64,000 nucleotides of DNA, from the NCBI RefSeq assembly GCF_022884085.1, contig NZ_JAGGCS010000018.1:38745-102744 (forward strand), written 5' to 3'. The notes beneath the pieces are model-generated. The model saw only the letters and a list, made by a program, of their open reading frames with translations. It had not been told where the DNA came from and searched no databases. The stretch is from Paenirhizobium cremeum. GTDB lineage: Bacteria > Pseudomonadota > Alphaproteobacteria > Rhizobiales > Rhizobiaceae. Within the stretch, counting starts at the first letter, position 1. Every line of letters begins with the position of its first letter. Both the position numbers and the translations under genes were made by a program. Of this stretch, positions 51,956-62,005 are shown piece after piece.

Positions 51956-54900
51956 ATGGGGTTGTTCGAGGATTGGCGTGGCATCGTCACGTTGCCACCT
52001 CTGCCGGAGTTACGTCAAAAAGCTGGGCGCTTCACTGTTCGCCAAATAGTATTTCGGGGCGCGACCGTGCGCGCCCGCATCTATCCTTCGCAAGTTGCGA
52101 AGCACGATATCATTCGTACCGACCTCAAGCCGCCTTATGACGAGTTGCTTCTCCGGCACAAAGGCGCGAAACGGCGGCCGAGCAGCTTGCCGGTCGTTAC
52201 ATCCGTCGAGGAGTTCGACCGAGCGAACCCGCCTACATCCTTGACGCTGCGCTGGGATCGGGCGGAAGTCCTCTTGGATCGTGCCAATACACCAGAAAAG
52301 CTGCTCGACACCTGGGCTCATCAGTTCAGCTTCCGGCTGGAGGGAGATAACGACGAGCCGGGGCTCCGTCTCCCTCAGATCGGTGCCCTTCATGCCATTG
52401 CCGCGCACTTCGCAGTCGGAGAGACATTCGAGCCCGCGACGGTCGTCCTACCGACGGGAACGGGCAAGACAGAGACCATGTTGGCGGCGCAGGTCTACCT
52501 TCGCCCGGAGCATACACTGGTGCTGGTCTCTGGCGTTCCTCTCCGCGACCAAATAGAGGACAAGTTCCTCTCACTCGGTTATCTGCCTACGGCATTGGCA
52601 ATCCCGCCGGAACTGGCCGGCCCGCGCGTCGCCGTCATCGCCGGCGGTATTCGCAGCGCAGACGAAGCTGAGGCGCTCCTCAAGCAAGCGAACGTCTTCA
52701 TCACACTTCCAAATTCGCTCGATGCTTCCCATCCAGAAGCCGTTGCCGCCCTCGCGCAGGGCTGCTCGCACCTTTTCGTCGACGAAGCCCACCACATCAC
52801 GGCCAACACTTGGCGATCGGTACGCGATCGTTTCGACGCCAAACGCGTCATCCAGTTCACGGCAACGCCGTTTCGACGGGACGAGAAGCGCGTCGATGGC
52901 AAGATCATTTTCAACTACAAGCTCGGCGACGCGCAGCGTGCTGGCTATTATAAGAAGATCCAGTTGCGGACCGTTGAAGAGTACGGCGACCAAGAGGCTC
53001 GCGACTTTGCCGTTGCCAATGCCGCCGTCGCAGCCCTTCGCCGTGATCTAGATTTGAACCGCGACCACATTTTGCTCGCTCGCACTGAGACTCAAGCGCG
53101 AGCTGATGCTCTCGCGGCAATATATGAGCAGATCGCGGCAGACCTTCATCCGGTGAAAGTTTACTCAGATCGCCCCGACAGTCAGAACCGTGCGGCACTG
53201 AAGGCGCTCAGGAACCGGCGCGACACAGGTTCGCGAATTATCGTCTGCGTGGATATGCTCGGCGAAGGTTTTGACTTCCCCCAGCTCAAAGTTGCCGCGC
53301 TGCACGATACCCACAAATCACTCGCGATTACCTTGCAATTTATTGGACGCTTTACGCGCAAAGGCCCAACGGACGTTGGCGATGCTACTGTCATCACCAA
53401 CATTGCCGACCCTCAAGCTGAGCGGAAGCTCGCCGGCCTGTATGCTGAGGGTGCTGATTGGGACAAACTCATTCGTCGTCTGAGTGAAGAGCGTATCGCC
53501 GACGAGCTACAGCTTCAGGAGGTTATTGAGCGGTTGAAACAGACTGGCGATCTCGCCGCGCAGCTATCTCTGTGGAACCTACGACCCGCTATCTCCACCC
53601 AGTTCTACAAGACCCAATGCCATGTCTGGACGCCGCTGGAATATGCCAAAACGCTCCCTCGCGACGCCGAAAGCTGGTATGCGCTCGACGAACAAGACAA
53701 GCTGCTCATCGCTGTCGTCGCTCATGTTGAGGATGTAAAGTGGGGTGACTACCAGAATATAGCAAACAACCTCTATGACCTCATTATTGCCCGATGGGAC
53801 GCTGGCCAGAAGGTCCTGTCGCTCTATGCGAGCGACTACGCTCGTATGCGCACCGAGCAAATGGCAAAAGCGGTCGCTGGAGAGGACGCCGAACTCTTCG
53901 GCGGCGATGCCATCTTCAATATCCTCAATGGCGTCGAGCTTCCTTTGGTCAAGAACCTAGGCTCGCGTCGCGTCGGAGCTATCAGTTTCACGACCTACTT
54001 CGGCACGAACGTCACCGAGGGACTGAGCCACATCGATAAATCGGAGGCCGAACTAAACAACATCGCCTGTGTCGGCTACGAAGACGGTGAACGCGTGCTG
54101 TGGGGAGGTGCCAAGCGAAAAGGCAAGGTCTGGCAGCAGCGCAAATCAGGCTCCGTTGCCGACTGGGTCGAGTGGACCAAATCCACATGGGGCAAGGTTA
54201 CGTCAGACGACGATGACGTCACCAATATCATCAAGGGCTTTCTTCGCCCCCAGAAGCTGCTCGCACCTCACCCATCTCACGCGATCTCTGCTGAGTGGGG
54301 TGAGCAAGCACAGCTTAGCCTCGCGGAGCGGCAGTTCGTACTGTTCGGGAGCGTTGAGAAGCAGCTCTTCGAGGTCGATGTCGAAATAGACTCCGTTGAG
54401 GAGGACGGCACGGTGTGCATCGGCTTCGAAGCCGAGGACGTCAGGTCCGTATATCGGCTCGAAATCTCACCAGGGCTCCCGGGAGGTTACGCCTATCAGC
54501 ATAAGTCCGGGCCGAAGGCCTCATTCCAGAAGGTTACCAAGGCCGCAGAACCGCTGGAGCAATACCTCCAGCGCGATCCCGTCATCATCCGCTACGCGGA
54601 TGGCACTCATTCCTACAATTGCTATCACATTCCCACAAATTTGCAGGCGGGTCTCTATCCCAAAGATCAGCTGGAGGCGTGGGATTTCTCGAATATTCCT
54701 CTCAACAGCGAGTCCATGGGAAAAGCTGGCAACACCCAAACCATCCAATACCGCGCCTTCGAGCACATTCATGACGAATATGGTCTGATTTTGAACGACG
54801 ATGGTCCTGGCGAGGCTGGTGATCTAGTTTGCTTCAAGGATGTCGACGAAACCACCACAAAGCTAACGCTTGTCCACTGTAAGGGTGCAATTGGCGCCCG

Positions 54901-55258
54901 GGTTTCAGGCATCATAGACAACTTTTACGTCGTCTGCGGGCAGGCGCAGAAGTGCATCTCGACCAAGCACAAAGGTATTGCGAAGCTGGTCGGCGTCTTA
55001 CAGCGGCGCGAGCGGCTTTGGGCTGCATCCGGCAGCACAAGGTTCTTGAAGGGCGGCCATCGCGAAATGGCGTACTTCCGTGAGAAAGCCCGCAAGTCGA
55101 AAGTCGAGTTCGAGGTAATTCTCGTACAGCCTGGCGCTAGTGTGGAGACAGTCAGCGACGACATCTTACGCCTTATTGCGACCACTGATCTGTTCCTCAA
55201 GAAGACCACGGAAGCGACGTTCCGCGTTGTCGTAAACGCAGGCAACGCTAGGTGCTAG
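51956..55258 (+). CDS. Large SF2 DEAD/DEAH-box helicase, defence-type
   Basis: An 1100-residue protein. Helicase motifs lie in residues about 160-480: EPATVVLPTGTGKTETMLAA (Walker A), CSHLFVDEAHHIT (DEAH), VIQFTATPFRRDEKRVD, DMLGEGFDFPQLKVAAL and QFIGRFTRKGPTD (QxxGRxxR). Residues 480-1100 are a large C-terminal region without a nuclease motif I can see; its end (RKSKVEFEVILVQPGAS) resembles the tail of restriction-type helicases. It may translocate on DNA and recruit another effector. It follows the AlbA-type gene, a likely partner. The start follows AGGGAA. Confidence 0.9.
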   Translation: MGLFEDWRGIVTLPPLPELRQKAGRFTVRQIVFRGATVRARIYPSQVAKHDIIRTDLKPPYDELLLRHKGAKRRPSSLPVVTSVEEFDRANPPTSLTLRWDRAEVLLDRANTPEKLLDTWAHQFSFRLEGDNDEPGLRLPQIGALHAIAAHFAVGETFEPATVVLPTGTGKTETMLAAQVYLRPEHTLVLVSGVPLRDQIEDKFLSLGYLPTALAIPPELAGPRVAVIAGGIRSADEAEALLKQANVFITLPNSLDASHPEAVAALAQGCSHLFVDEAHHITANTWRSVRDRFDAKRVIQFTATPFRRDEKRVDGKIIFNYKLGDAQRAGYYKKIQLRTVEEYGDQEARDFAVANAAVAALRRDLDLNRDHILLARTETQARADALAAIYEQIAADLHPVKVYSDRPDSQNRAALKALRNRRDTGSRIIVCVDMLGEGFDFPQLKVAALHDTHKSLAITLQFIGRFTRKGPTDVGDATVITNIADPQAERKLAGLYAEGADWDKLIRRLSEERIADELQLQEVIERLKQTGDLAAQLSLWNLRPAISTQFYKTQCHVWTPLEYAKTLPRDAESWYALDEQDKLLIAVVAHVEDVKWGDYQNIANNLYDLIIARWDAGQKVLSLYASDYARMRTEQMAKAVAGEDAELFGGDAIFNILNGVELPLVKNLGSRRVGAISFTTYFGTNVTEGLSHIDKSEAELNNIACVGYEDGERVLWGGAKRKGKVWQQRKSGSVADWVEWTKSTWGKVTSDDDDVTNIIKGFLRPQKLLAPHPSHAISAEWGEQAQLSLAERQFVLFGSVEKQLFEVDVEIDSVEEDGTVCIGFEAEDVRSVYRLEISPGLPGGYAYQHKSGPKASFQKVTKAAEPLEQYLQRDPVIIRYADGTHSYNCYHIPTNLQAGLYPKDQLEAWDFSNIPLNSESMGKAGNTQTIQYRAFEHIHDEYGLILNDDGPGEAGDLVCFKDVDETTTKLTLVHCKGAIGARVSGIIDNFYVVCGQAQKCISTKHKGIAKLVGVLQRRERLWAASGSTRFLKGGHREMAYFREKARKSKVEFEVILVQPGASVETVSDDILRLIATTDLFLKKTTEATFRVVVNAGNARC

Positions 55259-55612
55259 CTTCGGACCACGCCGAACTTCGAAAGCAGCTCAGTTTACGTG
55301 TCACCAAGGATCGAACCGCCAGCATATTGTCCGAGGATTGGTATCACAAGCTCGAGAAAGCCCTTCGTTTCGTTAGCGAGGGCCGTGACCACTCCGTTTG
55401 ACACACAGCCGGAAAGGAAGCGAACCTCAAGTCCGCTATTCTCCGTCGTGCGTAGGCGAGTAGGTCCCGAAGCCCGCGTTGCGGGAAACCGCGATCGCGG
55501 ACAATGTCGACGGCGGCAACAGCCCGAACTTATTCTTGACCGGAGCCTCCACGCGCTCCGTAAGACAACAACTCATCGGTCATGAAGGGTTCGACGTCGT
55601 CCGTAACAATAA
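55259..55612. other. Gap between convergent genes
   Basis: 354 bases between the SF2 helicase (plus) and mkoB (minus) stops. No supported gene, hairpin terminator or repeat was found. Short frames here have no ribosome site. Confidence 0.5.
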
Positions 55613-57352
55613 TCACTCCATCAAGGCGGGAGTAACCGTTAGGCCGAGACTCATTAATTTTCCGCGCAGAATGTCAGCCACGGCCGGTCCGTTGATAAGA
55701 ACTCCAAGTTCAGCGCCCTTTACTCTCGCGCCATCGACGACGGTCGATAACCAGTTGAAACTTGTTATTGCAACCGCGTCCTTGTCCCAGGCAAGAAACT
55801 TGCCATGTAGGTCGGGGATTTGCTCAATCGTCATTCCCCTCTTGAGGATTTCTCCCACATCCGGAACTCGTCCGCTTTCGACGAGACCCTTGCTTGGGCG
55901 CTGGTAAAATAGGAACGGCTTCCTACCCAGTTCCGCTGCACGTTGCAGTGGCACTAAAACCGATGTTTCTGCCGCCAGGCCAAACAGATCACAGCCGAGA
56001 ACGACGGTTTCCCTCGACCGGTCGCGCGCCATGGTGACGCAGGCGTAGTGATCGCCATCGGCTATCAGGTTCAAGGCGTGAGTTCCAACCTCCTGGTGCC
56101 GGCGGGAAATAAGTTTGATCGAGTTCCAGCAGCGATTTAATCTTCGTACGACTGCGGGCCACGATCCCGACGCAGGTAGCTGAGCGGAAATCAAATGGCT
56201 CAAAATCTCTGATGCGAATCTAGGGCTCACTGTTCTGAACGACACGTCGATGGCGGTAAACCACGACGACAGGAAATTGCAGCTTCCTACGATGGTCGTC
56301 CACTTCCCTGTCGTCCGATCATCATAGACGATCACCTTTGCGTGGGAGCCGGAAGAGTTCGGCGATAGTTGCACCCGCAATCGAACGTTCGGCGAAAGCG
56401 TATCCAGAACCTGGTTTGTTTCCTGAATGGGTCGCGGCTTTTCCGGCGACTCTGGATCGGAATGCAGCCCCCACAGCAAATCAATCCGCACCTTCCGTCT
56501 GGCGGCGCGTTCGATATCGGGAAGAAGCCGCCTGACCACTTCAGGATGAAGGAAGCAGGAGTGGATCACGATGTGGGTTTTGCTCGCTTCCAGAGCTGCC
56601 TGAAGTGCGGACAGGTGCTCTGGCCCTCCGACGATGATACTGTCCGCAGAAACGTTCTCGCGAGCCATATCAGGCATTTCTGTCCAGGACGTTAGATCGT
56701 CGTCTTCGATATCGAGGTCGGAGACCATCGACGCGGCCGTCTCGATTTCGGCTCGAAGCTTCAGTGGTGCATAACTTGGAAGCCCACGACGCACCTCGTC
56801 GAAAGTCAGGACGATACGTGCATACGTTCGCGACGGCGCTCTGTTTGCAGGCAGGAAGCCATCAAAGCCTTCGCTGGAATTCAGGTAGATGAGATCTCGG
56901 ACGCCGGGATCGTCGTAGTTCAAGGTGAAGTGTATAGGGTCGATAACCGCGGCGTCTTCGGGCAATTCCGGTTCATAGACCAGTTCGAGATCATCGGTAC
57001 GAAGCCATGTCCCTGTCACGCGGTCCATGCATAGCGAGGCGTAACGGGTCTCTCTCCTTAGTTCAGGGAGCAGCTCGTCATCTTCCGCCCGTTTCGCGCC
57101 GACGGGCGTCGCCGTGAACAACGTATGCTCCCCGCTGGATCGGACTTCAATCCAACCAGAGCGCAACAGATTGATCAGTGATTCAATTACCAACCGCGGC
57201 GGCAGATTGGCTAGCGCGGCCATGTCCGACAGTGATCGACGATTTGTCTTCAACTCCACCAGCAGCATGTGGTCAAGGAGGCTCCACCTCCTGCCCAAGC
57301 TTACCTGGTAGCCGATCGCCGCACGGAAGACAGGCAGGTACAAGATTTTCAT
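55613..57352 (-). CDS. mkoB: PLD-family nuclease, MkoB of a type I Mokosh system
   Basis: A 579-residue protein. The N terminus has a winged-helix-like part (LLDHMLLVELKTNRRSLSDM, LANLPPRLVIESLINLLRSG, about 25-80). Two HKD motifs of the phospholipase D superfamily follow: SHAKVIVYDD with GSCNFLSSW (about 337) and LHGKFLAWDKD with ITSFNWLS (about 515). Both have the full H-x-K-x4-D pattern, so a two-lobe active site is likely intact. It overlaps the stop of the kinase-helicase gene by four bases (ATGA) after GGAGG. A kinase-helicase plus PLD pair is the known layout of type I Mokosh, in which the PLD protein is a predicted nuclease. Confidence 0.87.
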   Translation of the reverse strand: MKILYLPVFRAAIGYQVSLGRRWSLLDHMLLVELKTNRRSLSDMAALANLPPRLVIESLINLLRSGWIEVRSSGEHTLFTATPVGAKRAEDDELLPELRRETRYASLCMDRVTGTWLRTDDLELVYEPELPEDAAVIDPIHFTLNYDDPGVRDLIYLNSSEGFDGFLPANRAPSRTYARIVLTFDEVRRGLPSYAPLKLRAEIETAASMVSDLDIEDDDLTSWTEMPDMARENVSADSIIVGGPEHLSALQAALEASKTHIVIHSCFLHPEVVRRLLPDIERAARRKVRIDLLWGLHSDPESPEKPRPIQETNQVLDTLSPNVRLRVQLSPNSSGSHAKVIVYDDRTTGKWTTIVGSCNFLSSWFTAIDVSFRTVSPRFASEILSHLISAQLPASGSWPAVVRRLNRCWNSIKLISRRHQEVGTHALNLIADGDHYACVTMARDRSRETVVLGCDLFGLAAETSVLVPLQRAAELGRKPFLFYQRPSKGLVESGRVPDVGEILKRGMTIEQIPDLHGKFLAWDKDAVAITSFNWLSTVVDGARVKGAELGVLINGPAVADILRGKLMSLGLTVTPALME

Positions 57353-60300
57353 CGCGAAGCCTCCACCCATCCAAGGCGTCCCGACTCACGCGCCTGCTCC
57401 ATTCGGTGCATGAGGCGGCCGATGTATGCGTATTCCTCGTCGGGCGAAGTGTGTTCGGTACAACGCGATTTGAAGAAATCCCAACTGCCGACTATGATCA
57501 GCTTCTGCTTGGCGCGGCTCAGCAACACGTTCATCCGGTTCGCCTCCTTCAGGAAACCGACGCTCTTCCAAGGTACTAGCGGATTGTTTCGAACGAGGCT
57601 CACGATGACCACGTCTGCCTCGCTGCCTTGGAATTCGTCAACGGTCGCGCCCATCCGCTTGCCATGACTGAGGTCGAACGGGGAGGAGAACATATGCTCC
57701 AGAAGCCCTGTCCTTTTTTCCACAAGAACCGCTTCTCTGATCGCAGAGAGCTGGTGGTTGTACGGGGATAGTACTTGGATTTCACAGGGAGTGTCGCCTC
57801 GCGCACGAAGTTGCGAAAGAACGTCAACGACTGCGCGAGTCTCAGACGGAGATTCAAATATCCCGTCCTTTTCACCTTCTGCGTCTTCGACCTTCTGCTT
57901 CCAGGGAACGTCGCACCAGACGATGCGCTGGGCCGGCAGCCAGGAGTCTTTGAGGATCGTAAATGGAGGATCGCCGATGAATTTCTCATACGTTTCCTGA
58001 GGCGACGACAGGATCGTTTCGGTGGGAGTGTCGGCGGGATAGAAGACTTTGCCAACGAGGTCGGCAATATCAGGGTGCATGCGATGCTGGTCGGTGAGTG
58101 TTGCAGCGGGACCGCGCGTGCCACTTTCATCCAAACTGTTCTGGAAGATGCGGCCGAAGAGGTCGACCATTCGCCTCCACTGGTCGCACCGCTCCTCGAA
58201 GGACCCAGCTCCCTCCTCATCATCGACGATGGATTTATCGACAAGTCGCGGTGCAAACTCTTCGCCAGTTTCGATCGCCCGCTTTACCCTCAGTGCATCA
58301 CCAAGAAGATCTTTGAATATCTTGGAATTGAAGGGAGGGAGTTGAAAGTGATCGCCGATGAGCAGGAGGCGATGGCTCTCGGACAACGCCACCGCCATAT
58401 CGAAGCCATGCGCCTTTCCAGCTTCCTCGATAATGGACCAGTCGAATCTACGGCCCCTCTCAGAAAGATCGGCCAGGTCCGGCGAATTCAACGTTGTGAA
58501 CGTGACGTTCGCAGCGTCCTGGATCAGCATCTGCATGGTACGCAGTTCGACGTCGGCAGCCTCGTCGTGTAGAGCGGCGTCCGGCATCAGAGCCGCAAGT
58601 CTTGATTTAAGCCGCTCAGGAACCCGGCCAGCAAGTTCGCTGGCTTGCAGCCGACGAACCATCGACTGGGTCACCGGCCCGACATCGTGTTCGGTCGGCT
58701 CCTTGGGACCTAGTCTTAAGAGGATTGGCCTATTGTCCTCCTCGATCGTTTGAAACAGCTCGCTGAGCTTCTTCCGGACGTCGTCGACGGTATGATGCGA
58801 GTGCGCCGTCACCAGGATTTGAGCCGACGTATCACTGTTGAAGAGACGATCCGCGAACGCCTTGATCAGCGTCGTCTTCCCGGTTCCCGGAGGTCCCTGG
58901 AGCGCGAAAGACGGCTGCGTCTCCCAGAGCCGCCTCAAGGCCTCGTTCTTTGATCCGTCCAGTTCGATCTGGGTCCGTTTTTTTGGCTCCTGATCCCCAC
59001 TAGGACGACTTGTTCCTAGCGGATCCCCTAGCAATCTAAGAAGACTTTCGTGTGATCGAAGATCCTCGATCGCCTCGTACCTTCGCTTGATTTGTGCGAT
59101 CGTTCCACCATGATTGCGAGCGAGGTACATCAAGGAGGGTCGTACCGGAAAATTCCCTGAGGCCCTGAAAAAGTATTGCGGACCGTCCGCTTCTGGGCTC
59201 GATGCCAGAAATCGCCAGTCCGCCTGGCTGCTTTCGCTATCGACCATCTTTCGCTCCAGGAGCGAGTAGGTATCCCGGTTAGGGTCGTCGTCATCGTCTG
59301 TCCCGACAAATTCCGCACCGAGCTTGAACCAGTCTCTCAACTGCTCCGACGGTCTCGCCAATCCCAGATGCTGTGCCAGCAGGTTTCTATTCGCCTCTTC
59401 TCGCGGCGTCACGACGATGGTGGTGTCTTGTTGAGTATGGTGGACGCTGATGATTTGAACCGGGCAGATCCTGGCCGCGGTAAGAACGGTATCTAGCTGC
59501 TGTGTCACCCTAAAGAAGTCATGAACCAGCTTGAGGTGCGGCTGGATCTCACGCTTGCTTCCCGAGAAGGAAAAAACCTTATTCCAGGGCGCACTTCGGT
59601 CTCGGATAGTCTGGTAGGTCTTCCGCACGTCAGGGTATGAGATGATCTCAAGGCGCCGCTGTCCCAGACTGAAATACTGGTCGTCAACTAGAGACCGCGG
59701 AATTGCCTCAACGGACTCGCAATACCCAATATCCCAGGTCTCGAGGGTGTTGAGGCGCCAAGGCTTGATCTTGTACTCGAGCTTCTCGCCTCGAATTACA
59801 AAGTGAGGATACGGCAAGTTCCTGGACGTAACTCGTGGATCGCCCCGTAGATCCTGTTCCATCCACTCGCGCTGCTTGAATGGCTCGTCTGCCTTAGCCT
59901 TGCGTTGCGAGCTGATTTCAATCGACTTAGACAAGTTTGTTCCCGGACCCAATCTGACCGAGAGCACTAGGTTACGCCCGAATCCAGCATTGACGACCGA
60001 AAGATCCCGGATCAGGTTTCTGATTTCCGACAGCACCTCGTTTGACGTCGCCAAGCGCTGCTCGTGGTTTTCCTCAAGCAGTCGCAAGATGATGCTTTTC
60101 TCTCCGTCGCGAAGGGCCTGAAGGCCCGTCACCGCCGTCCGGATCGCGTCGCGCTTCTTGATGGTTCTTGCGGAAACACCGAACAACTCGGCAGCCACGA
60201 GGCCGAAGTCGAACCAATCGGTGGCCGTGGAATATTCGCCATCCGCCTTCTCGAGCTCTGGCGCCACGACCTGGGACATTCGAGCGACCTTCGCGGCCGA

Positions 60301-60846
60301 GCCGTCCGTCCCAGCGACTCGGAGCGACCATTCAAATCCACTCAACCTGAACTCTCCAGCGCCGTCGGGGTCAACGAAAATCGACGCCGGCGATAACGCC
60401 CGATGCAAAGTTCCTTCCCTATGAAGGAGCGATAGGGCCTCCGCTATCCTTAGAAGGCCCTCCCACAGCGGTCGCCTTCTGCCTAACTCATATAGGTTTG
60501 AGAGCCATGGGGACCGGGCTCGATCTCGGAGCACCTCCGACAACAGAACGCGACGCCCGCCGTCCAGCACAGCATAGTATTGCCGGTCATCGTAGTTCAG
60601 GTCCTGCAGCCTGACGAACAGCTCTGCTGCGCCTGGGTAGCCTTGAAGCCGGGAGAGGGCTCGAACCTCTCGGTTCCAGAGAGCTTTCATCTCGACGTGG
60701 TCACCACCACGTTTTTTCCAGATCTTAACATAATAAAGATCGCCGGAGTCCTGAGCCATCCAAAGGTCAGGAATGCCACGGAGGGGATCACCGGTAATGA
60801 TCTTCTTGTTTAGGCGATACCGTCCTCCGACCGTGTTCTCGACCAT
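57349..60846 (-). CDS. mkoA: Kinase-like domain fused to COG1112 SF1 helicase, MkoA of a type I Mokosh system
   Basis: A 1165-residue protein. Residues about 8-230 form a protein-kinase fold: YYVKIWKK (Lys 41), LHREGTLHRALSPASIFVDP (about 141-160) and VVAPELE (about 193). HRD is HRA, the catalytic-loop Asn is Ser, and the DFG Asp is missing in RLSGFEWS, so it looks like a pseudokinase. Residues about 600-1150 form an Upf1-like helicase: LQGPPGTGKTTLIKAF (about 650), WSIIEEAGKAHG, LLIGDHFQLPPF, LTDQHRMHPDIADLV, VDEFQGSEADVVIVSLVRNN (about 1066) and NVLLSRAKQKLIIVGSW. The start at 60846 follows GGAG; 60885 is possible. It overlaps mkoB. Confidence 0.88.
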   Translation of the reverse strand: MVENTVGGRYRLNKKIITGDPLRGIPDLWMAQDSGDLYYVKIWKKRGGDHVEMKALWNREVRALSRLQGYPGAAELFVRLQDLNYDDRQYYAVLDGGRRVLLSEVLRDRARSPWLSNLYELGRRRPLWEGLLRIAEALSLLHREGTLHRALSPASIFVDPDGAGEFRLSGFEWSLRVAGTDGSAAKVARMSQVVAPELEKADGEYSTATDWFDFGLVAAELFGVSARTIKKRDAIRTAVTGLQALRDGEKSIILRLLEENHEQRLATSNEVLSEIRNLIRDLSVVNAGFGRNLVLSVRLGPGTNLSKSIEISSQRKAKADEPFKQREWMEQDLRGDPRVTSRNLPYPHFVIRGEKLEYKIKPWRLNTLETWDIGYCESVEAIPRSLVDDQYFSLGQRRLEIISYPDVRKTYQTIRDRSAPWNKVFSFSGSKREIQPHLKLVHDFFRVTQQLDTVLTAARICPVQIISVHHTQQDTTIVVTPREEANRNLLAQHLGLARPSEQLRDWFKLGAEFVGTDDDDDPNRDTYSLLERKMVDSESSQADWRFLASSPEADGPQYFFRASGNFPVRPSLMYLARNHGGTIAQIKRRYEAIEDLRSHESLLRLLGDPLGTSRPSGDQEPKKRTQIELDGSKNEALRRLWETQPSFALQGPPGTGKTTLIKAFADRLFNSDTSAQILVTAHSHHTVDDVRKKLSELFQTIEEDNRPILLRLGPKEPTEHDVGPVTQSMVRRLQASELAGRVPERLKSRLAALMPDAALHDEAADVELRTMQMLIQDAANVTFTTLNSPDLADLSERGRRFDWSIIEEAGKAHGFDMAVALSESHRLLLIGDHFQLPPFNSKIFKDLLGDALRVKRAIETGEEFAPRLVDKSIVDDEEGAGSFEERCDQWRRMVDLFGRIFQNSLDESGTRGPAATLTDQHRMHPDIADLVGKVFYPADTPTETILSSPQETYEKFIGDPPFTILKDSWLPAQRIVWCDVPWKQKVEDAEGEKDGIFESPSETRAVVDVLSQLRARGDTPCEIQVLSPYNHQLSAIREAVLVEKRTGLLEHMFSSPFDLSHGKRMGATVDEFQGSEADVVIVSLVRNNPLVPWKSVGFLKEANRMNVLLSRAKQKLIIVGSWDFFKSRCTEHTSPDEEYAYIGRLMHRMEQARESGRLGWVEASR

Positions 60847-60926
60847 ACTTCCATTTCTCCGCGAATCCTTTATCAACTTAGTCAAAATCGCAACCTACGC
60901 GCAAGCGACCAAACGGCAGGCTCGGC

Positions 60927-61808
60927 ATGGTCATTCAAGACGACAATATGGACGATCTGGTAGACAACTGGCCGTCCTTCCAGAAGCGCGTCACGGTTTT
61001 CCTCGGAGCCGGGGCTTCAATTGGCGCACTGAATCAGGCAGGGCGAGCCCTGCCTAACGCGTACCAGCTCCGCAACGATCTTTGGGAAAAATACAAATGG
61101 CGGGCTGATGACGGGAATTTCGATCCGTCGACGCTGCGGCTCATGAGCTTGGAACACGCAGCCGCCATCATCGAGGCGAAGACAGGCAGAACAGTCTTAG
61201 GCGAATACCTACAAGATGCGTTCCATTGCTCCAAGCCGCTGTGGCAGCATCTCGCGCTCCCCTATCTCAATCCGGCGTCGCTTTTCACAACCAACTATGA
61301 CCAACTGATCGAACTGGGTTATGCGGGATCCGGAAAAGTCCTTGACGTAATCTGTTCCAACCGCAGTCCGATGGCCGGGCAGACTGCACTGTTTAAACCT
61401 CACGGCAGCTTGAGCCACATCAACCAACCCGTAGGTCAGGGTGGGCTCGTCATCACCCAATTCGACTATCTTGAGATGATCGCAGACTACCGAAAGATGC
61501 TTCAAAACGCGATGACGGGATTTTCCTCAACTTGCGTTCTGATTATCGGTTACTCGTTCGGTGACATGGACATCGGCTCGGAACTGTATGCTCTGCGTAA
61601 GAAAAATGACGGCATACCCTGGTATGCAATCTTCCCTCGCGCGGACAAGGAGGTCCGCAGGATGTATTCTAGGCGCTTTGGTATCGAGCAGATCAACAGA
61701 ACATTCGAGAGCTTTCTGGCAGATCTCGATGCTCGTATCGACTTCTTGCCATCAAAACTGAAACACGCCCAAAAAAATGTTCTCGAAGCGAGTGACCTCA
61801 TCCAGTAA
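60927..61808 (+). CDS. SIR2-like domain protein
   Basis: A 293-residue protein of the SIR2_2 type. It has VTVFLGAGASIGALNQAG (NAD-binding Rossmann motif, about 22-39), ASLFTTNYDQLIELGYAG (TxNYD, about 118-134), TALFKPHGSLSHINQPVG (the catalytic His-Gly, about 153-160) and CVLIIGYSFGDMDIGSE near 204. In many defence systems such domains destroy NAD+ in infected cells. It has no fused effector or sensor domain. The gene is divergent from mkoA, 80 bases away, so the two may share a control region. The ATG at 60927 has only a weak ribosome site; 60948 is an alternative. Confidence 0.88.
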   Translation: MVIQDDNMDDLVDNWPSFQKRVTVFLGAGASIGALNQAGRALPNAYQLRNDLWEKYKWRADDGNFDPSTLRLMSLEHAAAIIEAKTGRTVLGEYLQDAFHCSKPLWQHLALPYLNPASLFTTNYDQLIELGYAGSGKVLDVICSNRSPMAGQTALFKPHGSLSHINQPVGQGGLVITQFDYLEMIADYRKMLQNAMTGFSSTCVLIIGYSFGDMDIGSELYALRKKNDGIPWYAIFPRADKEVRRMYSRRFGIEQINRTFESFLADLDARIDFLPSKLKHAQKNVLEASDLIQ

Positions 61809-62005
61809 AGGAAGGTTAGCGGGCTACCCTCTCCAGGATATGTCGGCTGTCGTGCAGCACCACCATGGTCGTTTCGTGCCGCAGGACAGCGCCGCACTTG
61901 CCACTAGCATCCTCAATCATGCCTGCGAAGCTGCTTAGGTGCAAAGAGTTGGGTGGAGACTCTGTCTCTGGGTGACTACTGCTCTGAAACCTTGACCTTA
62001 CTACA

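Noticed and set aside
55479..55907. A 142-residue plus-strand frame at the mkoB end
   Set aside because: It is mostly antisense to mkoB and has no ribosome site or motif.
33864..57352. A DISARM-, BREX- or type I restriction-type system built from the methylase, helicases and PLD protein
   Set aside because: The methylase-helicase fusion has no specificity subunit, no DUF1998 protein, PglZ or BrxC-like gene is present, and the PLD gene is coupled to a kinase-helicase, which fits Mokosh better.
61809..62005. A 65-residue minus-strand frame (61816-62013) ending in a charged stretch
   Set aside because: It has no clear ribosome site and no family I recognise. It may be the tail of a decayed gene, but this cannot be shown.
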